Shown here: piece by piece, positions 18,771 through 26,389 of the stretch
Layout: each line of letters starts with the position of its first letter
Numbering within the stretch: position 1 is the first letter of the stretch
Source: Anaerolineales bacterium
GTDB taxonomy: Bacteria; Chloroflexota; Anaerolineae; Anaerolineales; UBA4823
DNA: 64,000 nt
NCBI GenBank assembly: GCA_016935755.1
Contig: JAFGQI010000076.1
Location: 46,584-110,583, forward strand
Direction of reading: 5' to 3'
The notes under the pieces: model-generated
Told to the model about the DNA's origin: nothing
The model's database searches: none
Seen by the model: only the letters and a program-made list of their open reading frames with translations
Translations under genes and position numbers: made by a program

Positions 18771-20779
18771 GAAGAGGCCTCCCCGGACAGGTATTGTCCT
18801 TGCTCAGTTTCGCTGGTATCACCACCCAGCTCGATCCACCCATCGGTTGCTTGTAGAGCAGATCCCAATTCTTGTATCGTGACCCGCAAGACGGTATCGA
18901 TATCTGGAGATGCCCATACTCGAGAAGTTATGGTCGACACCAGACTTTCTGCTTCTGCTCTGCGTTGGGTTTCAGTAATCAGCCGGGCGTTCTCCAATGC
19001 CAGCGCCAGTTGGTCGGTGACTGCTTCTACCAATTTCTCATCCTCTGAAGATAAATCGCGGCCATCCGCTGCTTCAATCTCCAACACCAGGTTGCCAATC
19101 ACCTGGTCGCGTATGCGGATGGGAACCTGCAGGCTGTGCAGGTCTGCGCTCTCACCTGTCAGGCTCTCTTCTTCGGTAGTGGTGGCTTGCATCTGATCGG
19201 GTTCGTAGCTCACCCGGATGGGGCCCTGGGAAGCAATCGCTTCTGACCAACCTGTTTGCAGGTATTGACGGTGGAGAGCGCGAATTTCCTGCAGACTGGC
19301 TTGCTGCTCGCTAAAGAGGCGGGCTGTTTCAATCCCCAAAGCCAGACTGTCAGCTATGCCTTGCAGAACAGTGATGTCATCTTGATCAAATGCAGATGGC
19401 TGGTGGGATTGGATCGTCAATGCTCCCAGCACCACGCTGCCAGTTTTTTCGGTGCCTGCAAGAATAGGAAGCGCCAACTCTGACCGTGTATCGGGCAGCA
19501 GGGGGTTATTAAAGCGCACAAGCTGCGCCACCGCTTCAGCGCCCGAGTCGTCCGCTGGTCGTACATCGGAGGCAATTCGCGCCTGGCCAAAATCGGTTGC
19601 CCAACCAATCATTGAGTCTCCACCAACTTCGAGCTTGTGACCTTGGGCAAGCATTCTGGCGCCAGCCTCGCCAGTACCAGCTGCCAGGACAGCGTAGCGG
19701 GTCTGGATATCTGTTACGGAGCGTTCTGAACGTGCTCCCATGACGCCCATCCTGGTTTCTGGATTACGAGCCGGGGCAGGCTCATCTACCAGGAAAATAC
19801 CCACATAATACAGATCAAAGCGCTCACGCACCAATTCGCATACCCGCGGCAAAAGCTCCTGCAAACCGCCTTGCGGCGCGGCTGGATTCAGCAGGATGCC
19901 GATCGAACGGCTGACATCGGCAGCGGTGCGGATTTCGACCAGACGGCGTTGAACATCCTGGGTGCGCTCGTCTACGCGCCGTTCCAGGGATTCTCGCTCT
20001 ATTAATATTTCGCCAGCAAGCTTCTGCTGACTGTGCAGACTCGTCTCTATGTTTTGAATCAACAGCCCAGAACCCAGCGCAGAGATGACAGCCATGAAGA
20101 TGAAGCTTATACTGGCAATAATCCATGACAGTAAGCTGGTATTACCTGTTCCCTCCTTCAAAACAGGGGGAGGGATCAGGGGCGGTTTCATGCTCATCAT
20201 CAAGCCAACAGCTACCAGGGAGATAATACTTAGTAAGAGAGTGACCGTAAGCCTGCGTCCAGAAAGCAGTAGGCTGGCGATCAGGGGTACAGTGATCAGG
20301 TAAATGCGGCCATTTCCATATAACCCATCAGATGTTAGAGTTGTAACACCCAATAGAAACAGGATTAAGAGGATCACCATACTGCGTAAATTATTGGATA
20401 GCCATCGACCGCGCTCAATTACCAGTCCGATAGCGATCAGTACCATCAGCGTGTACAGCGCCAGGTTCACCCACTGGTTGTTCTCGAAGATGATCGGCAG
20501 GTTTACCAGGTAGACCACGCCGCCCATTATGGAGAATATAATGATGACCCTGTTGAGCAACCTGCGCCGGATCGAGTATAACTCATCTGATATCGAACTG
20601 GCTGTGCCTGGCTGTCCCAGTTTCAGGCCTGCAGATCTTCGGCTGGCATCATCCAAAATTACCTGGGCTCCATCTTCTTCGAATGGGTTGAAAGCATTGG
20701 GGGACCCCGGCTCAACAGTACTGCGCTCAGGCGGCGGATGTTTTTTGTCGTCAGGGGATCGGAAGTATGATAATTTCAT
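18767..20779 (-). CDS. Polytopic (multi-TM) GAF/GAF sensor protein (array member 2), no HAMP, no catalytic output domain
   Basis: 670 aa; several N-terminal TM helices (VIIIFSIMGGVVYLVNLPIIF...LALYTLMVLIAIGLVI...MVILLILFLLGVTTL...VPLIASLLLSG), coiled coil VDERTQDVQRRLVEIRTAADVSRSIG, GAF, YLQTGW linker, second GAF. Confidence 0.85.
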   Translation of the reverse strand: MKLSYFRSPDDKKHPPPERSTVEPGSPNAFNPFEEDGAQVILDDASRRSAGLKLGQPGTASSISDELYSIRRRLLNRVIIIFSIMGGVVYLVNLPIIFENNQWVNLALYTLMVLIAIGLVIERGRWLSNNLRSMVILLILFLLGVTTLTSDGLYGNGRIYLITVPLIASLLLSGRRLTVTLLLSIISLVAVGLMMSMKPPLIPPPVLKEGTGNTSLLSWIIASISFIFMAVISALGSGLLIQNIETSLHSQQKLAGEILIERESLERRVDERTQDVQRRLVEIRTAADVSRSIGILLNPAAPQGGLQELLPRVCELVRERFDLYYVGIFLVDEPAPARNPETRMGVMGARSERSVTDIQTRYAVLAAGTGEAGARMLAQGHKLEVGGDSMIGWATDFGQARIASDVRPADDSGAEAVAQLVRFNNPLLPDTRSELALPILAGTEKTGSVVLGALTIQSHQPSAFDQDDITVLQGIADSLALGIETARLFSEQQASLQEIRALHRQYLQTGWSEAIASQGPIRVSYEPDQMQATTTEEESLTGESADLHSLQVPIRIRDQVIGNLVLEIEAADGRDLSSEDEKLVEAVTDQLALALENARLITETQRRAEAESLVSTITSRVWASPDIDTVLRVTIQELGSALQATDGWIELGGDTSETEQGQYLSGEASS

Positions 20780-20789
20780 CGCACGCTCC

Positions 20790-22856
20790 TTAACCGCCGA
20801 GGGGCGTTTCCTGCCCCTGTTCCTGATCTGTGTGATGGTATCCCTGGCTGTCAGCGAGAGGCAGGTCTGTAAAGCCGTCTTCTGCGGGCTGGCCTAAAGG
20901 ATTAATTTCAATGTGGGCGCGGCGGACCTTCAAAGCTGCGCCAAGCTCCTGTGTCGTAGCTCTGAGGATGGATTCGATATCCGCAGATTGGCGGATCCTG
21001 GCGGTGATGAGGTTTACTCGTCGCTCCAGTTCTGCCTGCCGCCGAGAGTTTTCCAGCAGACGGGCGTTGCGTAAAACAATGGCTACCTGGCTGGCAACTG
21101 TGCTGAGCAGGCGTTCATCTTCTTCATCGAACCGGTGCTCCCGTTGAGTATCTTCAATGAGGATAACTCCCAAGGTTTCCCCAGCCAGGATCAGAGGCAC
21201 CCCTAATAACGATTTCGCTGGTTCGCCAACGATTTTTGCGCCCAAGGCCTGCAGTGTGTCGTGTGTGTCTTCAACAACGCGCAGTGGTTTGCCGCTGCGG
21301 ATAATCACCGATGTGATGCCTTCTCCGTAGGGGAAGGGGGGTATTTGCAGGAATTCTCCGTTTTCAACCATATAGGGAACTCGAATAGTACCTGCTCCGA
21401 GTTCCCCCGGGGTTTTTGATGTTTTGCCTATCCCTTGTTCTGGCGGCTCATATAAGGCAATTACAAATGAGCTAATTTCGCCCATCGCCATGAGAATCTG
21501 CTGGTGGATGGTTTGATACAGGTTGGTCAGGTCGCTCTCTGCGGACTGAAGCTCCAGGGATATTTTTTGGCTGATATTCCAGAGCGTTTCCAGTTCAGTC
21601 AGGCGCCGGCGAGTCAAATGGAGCGACTCCAGGTCTTCTGTAGGGATTCGTAAGCTATCTCCGGTGGGCGGAGTGATTTGCCAGGGCAGGTCGGGAATGA
21701 CGGGTGGCGTCTCCGGTAGGGCCTCAGCCACGGCAGTGTCTGCAGGTCGTTCAGGGAAGTCGAAGGCAGCGCCGCCTGCTTCTTTGCGCCCGATAGAGAA
21801 CGTATCAATGGCAAAAGCCAGGTTGGTGGCTAATATTTGCATTTCAGCCTGCACCGGCGGCGGTAATTGCAAACGGCTTCCAGCATCTGGGGTGGCGTTT
21901 TGGGCCGTTGATAAGCGGCTGCCGCTCCTGGTAGTGGGCATATAGATCACGATCACGCCCAGTACCTGATCCCTGAGCGCAATGGGAACAACCGCCTGCC
22001 AGATTTCGACCAGGTCGGTGGGCGGGTCCGGTAAGATTTCAACCTGGGTGTGGTTGGTACGGATAGCCTGTAAAGCCAGGGGCAGTGGTGAGATTGAGCC
22101 AGCTGACTGCTGTTGGGGCAGGTCGGAATTTTCGCCAGAGGCGAGATCAATGCTCTCAGGCAGACGTTTCTCGAATTCAGAAGATCCTACTTTGTATCGC
22201 AATGTCATTGTGCCGGTAGTTGGCTGTTGAGCGCCTGGTAGATTTTTTGCCCATTCTGGTGAGGACTCACTGCCTGCTGTTTCCACAACATAAACAGCCA
22301 GATAATAATAGGTGGAACTCTTAATCACCTGATTCAGTGTATGACGCAGCACTTCGTGGAGATTGGGGGAGGTGGCAGTTATCCAGGACAACTGAGCCAG
22401 GCTTTGAAGCTTATTGCGGGATTCATTGGCGCGGGTTTCCAGGCGGCGGTTGAGTTCGATCACTTCATCGGCGATAAGATCGAAGGATTGAGCCAGCGTA
22501 CCAATTTCATTCAATCCCAGACCAGCTTGTTTTTCGAAACTCATGCGCTGTTCCCAGTTTCCATCTGCAAACAGCCGGGTTGTCTTCGTCAGCGTCCCCA
22601 ATGATTTAACCAGGCTACGGAAAAATATCCCAGCCAGCACCCAGGGTATGAGCAGTGCGATAGCCAGGAAGATCAGGCCGTAATGCAGTTCGAGCAGATT
22701 ACGACCGTAGAGGTACGCCAGGGTCCCGATGAGCGCCAGTTGGATCAGCGAGAGCGGCAGGATGAAGAGCAGGAGCATGCGCGACAGTTGGCCACGAGGC
22801 AGCCGATTGGGGGCAGGAATGGCCGATGACATGAATAAGATCTCCTCATCGTTCAA
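20790..22856 (-). CDS. Two-TM/HAMP-like/GAF-GAF sensor protein (array member 1), no catalytic output domain
   Basis: 688 aa; two TM with a very short loop, HAMP-like segment, two GAF-like regions, the last (EGITSVIIRSGKPLRVVEDTHDTLQALGAKIVGEPAKSLLGVPLILAGETLGVILIEDTQREHRFDEEDERLLSTVASQVAIVLRNARL) the most canonical. Confidence 0.84.
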   Translation of the reverse strand: MNDEEILFMSSAIPAPNRLPRGQLSRMLLLFILPLSLIQLALIGTLAYLYGRNLLELHYGLIFLAIALLIPWVLAGIFFRSLVKSLGTLTKTTRLFADGNWEQRMSFEKQAGLGLNEIGTLAQSFDLIADEVIELNRRLETRANESRNKLQSLAQLSWITATSPNLHEVLRHTLNQVIKSSTYYYLAVYVVETAGSESSPEWAKNLPGAQQPTTGTMTLRYKVGSSEFEKRLPESIDLASGENSDLPQQQSAGSISPLPLALQAIRTNHTQVEILPDPPTDLVEIWQAVVPIALRDQVLGVIVIYMPTTRSGSRLSTAQNATPDAGSRLQLPPPVQAEMQILATNLAFAIDTFSIGRKEAGGAAFDFPERPADTAVAEALPETPPVIPDLPWQITPPTGDSLRIPTEDLESLHLTRRRLTELETLWNISQKISLELQSAESDLTNLYQTIHQQILMAMGEISSFVIALYEPPEQGIGKTSKTPGELGAGTIRVPYMVENGEFLQIPPFPYGEGITSVIIRSGKPLRVVEDTHDTLQALGAKIVGEPAKSLLGVPLILAGETLGVILIEDTQREHRFDEEDERLLSTVASQVAIVLRNARLLENSRRQAELERRVNLITARIRQSADIESILRATTQELGAALKVRRAHIEINPLGQPAEDGFTDLPLADSQGYHHTDQEQGQETPLGG

Positions 22857-22891
22857 GTGAATATGGCATTAACTTTTAATTAACAAATTAT

Positions 22892-22917
22892 CCCTCCCAC
22901 TTGAGAAATTGGGAGGG
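22892..22917. other. Intercistronic hairpin between the response-regulator pair and the sensor array
   Basis: ccctccca-cttgagaaat-tgggaggg, 8-bp perfect stem in the 171-bp gap between 22856 and 23028. Confidence 0.55.
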
Positions 22918-23027
22918 TTTTCTGACAGATTTGATAGTCAAATTTACGCAAACTCTACTTGCAGTTAGATAAATGGGGGGGAAGCTGGCTGATTGGATCT
23001 CATTGGAAAAAAGATCGTACCGTGACA

Positions 23028-23531
23028 CTAACTGAGCTCCCAAACTGGTTCTCCAGCCAGGATCCGGCGAATCTGATCTGGAAAATGGTCAGGATCCAGC
23101 GGCTTGGCAATGAAACCATCGAAGCTGGACTCGCGTGCTTTATTGAGCTGCTCGGCTGTGCCTTCTGCGGTGACAGCAACCACCAGGGTCTCTTTCAGGT
23201 GAGGGGAGGAGCGGATTTTTTTAAGCGCGCTGTACCCATCTTCATAGGGCAAGCGAATATCCATCAAGATCAAATCCAGGCGCGGCAGTGTATCGGCATA
23301 TTCTACGACTTCATAGCCAGAGGTCTTCCATTCGCAGTGAATGCCCATGTATCCCAGCATGCGAGCAATCAAGACGAAATTGGCCACATTATCTTCCACC
23401 ACCAATACTGTGGCTCCCTGTGCTATTGGCCCTTTATTATCGGCTGTTTCTTTATCGCCAGCCAGGCCGCCCCGAAGGGGTCCGGTATTCATACTGATAG
23501 GGCCTGTCCGGCCAGGGTTCTGGCTTGCCAT
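23028..23531 (-). CDS. Stand-alone REC-domain response regulator
   Basis: VLVVEDN, LDLILMDIRLPYEDG, AVTAEG, AKPLD; no output domain. Confidence 0.92.
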   Translation of the reverse strand: MASQNPGRTGPISMNTGPLRGGLAGDKETADNKGPIAQGATVLVVEDNVANFVLIARMLGYMGIHCEWKTSGYEVVEYADTLPRLDLILMDIRLPYEDGYSALKKIRSSPHLKETLVVAVTAEGTAEQLNKARESSFDGFIAKPLDPDHFPDQIRRILAGEPVWELS

Positions 23532-23552
23532 AAAAACGCCTCGTGTGCGGGT

Positions 23553-23951
23553 TTACCGTTTCAGTGATAGGAAGCGCCTGATTTGCGTTGGCAATGTATC
23601 CACATCGATCGGTTTTTGGATATAGCCATCGCACCCGGCTTCCAGACTTCGCTCGCGATCGCCCTTCATCACGTTTGCAGTCAGCGCGATGATGGGTACG
23701 TTGAACAATTCGGGAACATCTTTCAATTGAGATGTCAGGGTGTACCCATCGATATCGGGCATATTGATGTCCATGAGGATGAGATCCGGGACCTGGTCTC
23801 GGACAACCTCCAGGGCTTGAGCAGCGCTGCCCGCTTCTAAGACGGTAAAATCGTATGCCATCAGGATGCGACGGACGAGCGTCCGGTTATCCGGATTGTC
23901 TTCTACATACAGGATGATCGGTTGGTTTTCATCTGACAGAAAATTGTCCAT
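23553..23951 (-). CDS. Stand-alone REC-domain response regulator (CheY/DivK-like)
   Basis: ILYVEDNPDNRTLVRRIL, LILMDINMPDIDGYTL, IALTANVMKGD, QKPID; 132 aa, REC only. Confidence 0.94.
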   Translation of the reverse strand: MDNFLSDENQPIILYVEDNPDNRTLVRRILMAYDFTVLEAGSAAQALEVVRDQVPDLILMDINMPDIDGYTLTSQLKDVPELFNVPIIALTANVMKGDRERSLEAGCDGYIQKPIDVDTLPTQIRRFLSLKR

Positions 23952-24066
23952 ACTCCTATTTTACAACAAAATCGCTAGATTACATATAAAAGTGACCAAA
24001 AAATTACAATCTTGTTAAATATTGCCTGCCTGAGCGATGCCCAGGCAGTTATAATCGGCTACTGAG

Positions 24067-24139
24067 AGCGGGTGATGGGATTCGAACCCACGAAATGGTA
24101 GCTTGGGAAGCTACTGCCTTACCACTTGGCGACACCCGC
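24067..24139 (-). tRNA. tRNA-Gly (anticodon CCC)
   Basis: Reverse complement gcgggtgtcgccaagtggtaaggcagtagcttcccaagctaccatttcgtgggttcgaatcccatcacccgct folds as a cloverleaf: acceptor GCGGGTG/CACCCGC, anticodon stem GTAGC/GCTAC with loop TTCCCAA, T-loop GGTTCGAATCC. Confidence 0.95.
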
Positions 24140-24243
24140 ATATTCTTGCGCAAAGCGTGTTATATCGCATGTTGGAATTGTTGTCAAGCAGCTATTAAGG
24201 TCAAAATCCAGTTATAATTGCCGAGTCACTGCTTGGAGTAGAT

Positions 24244-25020
24244 ATGGGTTTTTTAGAAATCAGGCTTTCTCAATTTGAGGCGCGTTTGCAGTCTTTGATT
24301 GAAGGCAGCGCAGCGCTCCTGTTTCCGCTAAAATTGATGCCGGTGAATCTGGCAGAGCGGTTAATCCAGGCGATGAAGGATGGGATCCACACTGACTTAT
24401 CCGGCGAGCTTCTGGCGCCTAACTTGTTTGTGATCTCCGTTCACCCGGATGCCCATCAAGCGATCAACGATGACCCGTTATTACTCGACCAGTTGGCGGA
24501 TAGTTTGCAGCAGGCTGGAACAGAATTTGGCTTGGTTTTTTCCAGCCATCCGGTTGTTCGATTAGAGGCAGATGCGCACATACCCACAGGGGAAATGCGG
24601 GTAAAAGCGTTAGACAGCCTGGCAAATTTGGATCATACCGGCACAATTGAGGCTTTACCTGAACAGGCAGGCACGCCCGTTCTCCCCAAGGCATACTTAA
24701 TTGTTGATGGCACCCGGGTGTGTCCGCTTCAACAGCCTGTGGTGAACATCGGGCGACGTTCTGATAATCAGTTGGTGATCGATGATCCGCGCATTTCCCG
24801 CCTGCATGCACAGCTGCGCCTTTCGGGCAGCCGCTATATCCTTTTTGATCTGGATTCAAGCGGGGGAACCTGGGTCAATGGACAGCGCATTACCCAATGC
24901 AGCCTCTCCCCTGGGGATGTTATATCTTTATCTGGCGTTCCGCTGATTTTTGGTCAGGATTTGATTGACTTGGGCGAAACTCAGGAGCATCGCCCGGTGG
25001 ATCATAACGAAATCCCATGA
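24244..25020 (+). CDS. FhaA-like protein: DUF3662 N-terminal domain plus FHA domain
   Basis: N-term FEARLQSLIEGSAALLFPLKLMPVNLAERLIQAMKDG (DUF3662 type), C-term FHA (VNIGRRSDNQLVIDDPRISRLHAQLRLSGSRYILFDLDSSGGTWVNGQRI). Confidence 0.9.
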   Translation: MGFLEIRLSQFEARLQSLIEGSAALLFPLKLMPVNLAERLIQAMKDGIHTDLSGELLAPNLFVISVHPDAHQAINDDPLLLDQLADSLQQAGTEFGLVFSSHPVVRLEADAHIPTGEMRVKALDSLANLDHTGTIEALPEQAGTPVLPKAYLIVDGTRVCPLQQPVVNIGRRSDNQLVIDDPRISRLHAQLRLSGSRYILFDLDSSGGTWVNGQRITQCSLSPGDVISLSGVPLIFGQDLIDLGETQEHRPVDHNEIP

Positions 25021-25481
25021 GTGGGCCTGTCTTATTCCTGTTGCGGCTCTTGCTGGTCGGCGCCCTATACGCCTTTTTAGGGTGGGTGATCTGGATCTTG
25101 TGGCAAGACTTGCGCAAATCGGCCACAGCTCAATTGCCTCCTCATCTGGCTCAGATAGATTTAGTGGTGCGAGCGGGAGGCGCGGCGAAAACGCTCTCTT
25201 TCCGTATGCCTGAGGTGGTGATTGGGCGTGATCCAGCCTGTGATTGTGTCTTAGAAGATGCGGCTATTTCGGCGCGCCACGCTCGATTATCTTATCATCA
25301 TAACCAGTGGTGGGTTGAAGATTTACATTCGCGGAATGGTACACATTTGAATCAGATGCCGGTCAATGAGCCAGTTGTAGTTACTACGGGCGATCAGCTG
25401 CAATGTGGTCCAGTAATTTTGGATATCGTGTTAGGCGAATCGCCGATAGCTACAGTGGAACGAGAAAAGGTGCAAGCATGA
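25017..25481 (+). CDS. FhaB/FipA-like protein: one TM plus FHA domain
   Basis: N-terminal TM, FHA core VVIGRDPACDCVLEDAAISARHARLSYHHNQWWVEDLHSRNGTHLNQMPV; ATGA overlap with the upstream gene. Confidence 0.9.
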   Translation: MSGPVLFLLRLLLVGALYAFLGWVIWILWQDLRKSATAQLPPHLAQIDLVVRAGGAAKTLSFRMPEVVIGRDPACDCVLEDAAISARHARLSYHHNQWWVEDLHSRNGTHLNQMPVNEPVVVTTGDQLQCGPVILDIVLGESPIATVEREKVQA

Positions 25482-25499
25482 TCGAGAGGAGATAGTCTG

Positions 25500-26378
25500 A
25501 TGGATAAACAAGCTGCATTGGCGATCATTGGCGGATCTGGGTTATACAGCATGCCCTCCTTGACGGAGGTGAAAGAATATGATCTGGCGACGCCGTTTGG
25601 CAAACCCAGCGCGCCGATTGTTGTTGGTCTTCTAGAGGGGACTCGAGTGGCTTTCCTGGCGCGCCATGGCATCGGGCATCATATTTCACCCAGTGAAGTC
25701 AACTACCGGGCAAATATCTATGCTTTGAAAATGTTAGGTGTTGAAAGGATTGTCAGCATCAGCGCCTGCGGTTCGCTGCGCGAAGATTTCGCTCCAGGCC
25801 AGATTGTCGTCCCAGATCAGCTGTTTGATTTCACCCGCGATCGCAAGCGCAGTTTCTTTGGGGATGGCCTGGTGGTGCATATCAGCATTGCCGATCCTTT
25901 CTGCCAGGATCTCTCTCAGCAGGTATTTGAAGCCACCCGTCAGGCTGGTGCGCAGGTGCATTGGGGCGGGTCTTTCATCACCATCGAAGGGCCGCGTTTT
26001 TCGACGCGAGCTGAGTCAAATACTTACCGCTCCTGGGGCATGTCCCTGATCGGGATGACCACCTCTCCAGAGGCTTTCCTGGCCCGCGAGGCTGAGATTT
26101 GTTATGCAGTGATGGCTCGCGTGACTGATTATGACGTCTGGCATACCAGCGAAGAACCGGTCACCGTAGAACGGGTGATTGAGATTCTCAATCGAAATAC
26201 TCAATTGGCCCAACAGGCCGTGCAGAATCTGGTGCCCCTGGTTGCCGCCGAGCGTACCTGCTTGTGCGGCCAGGCGCTGCGGGACGCATTAATTACCCGC
26301 CCGGATGTGATCCCCCTGGAAACGCGCCAGCGTTTGAGCTTGCTGGTTGGAAAATATGTTGGATCGGTGGAAGGATAG
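25500..26378 (+). CDS. mtnP: S-methyl-5'-thioadenosine phosphorylase
   Basis: IIGGSGLY, NYRANIYALKMLGVERIVSISACGSL, GMTTSPEAFLAREAEICYAVMARVTDYDVWH. Confidence 0.9.
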   Translation: MDKQAALAIIGGSGLYSMPSLTEVKEYDLATPFGKPSAPIVVGLLEGTRVAFLARHGIGHHISPSEVNYRANIYALKMLGVERIVSISACGSLREDFAPGQIVVPDQLFDFTRDRKRSFFGDGLVVHISIADPFCQDLSQQVFEATRQAGAQVHWGGSFITIEGPRFSTRAESNTYRSWGMSLIGMTTSPEAFLAREAEICYAVMARVTDYDVWHTSEEPVTVERVIEILNRNTQLAQQAVQNLVPLVAAERTCLCGQALRDALITRPDVIPLETRQRLSLLVGKYVGSVEG

Positions 26379-26389
26379 AGGGTTTCTGC

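Noticed and set aside
3625-20779. Assembly artefact (collapsed or duplicated repeats) as the explanation of the paralog array
   Set aside because: Paralogs are divergent, have distinct N-termini and intact reading frames with proper start/stop overlaps, unlike an assembly duplication.
629-22856. Interpreting the array proteins as histidine kinases or methyl-accepting chemotaxis proteins
   Set aside because: No H-box/N/G boxes and no MCP signalling hairpin in any of the nine translations despite HAMP domains.
26264-26389. ATG-initiated N-terminal extension of the SEDS ORF
   Set aside because: Overlaps mtnP by over 100 nt and is Pro/Gly-rich; TTG at 26390 gives a normal start after the mtnP stop.
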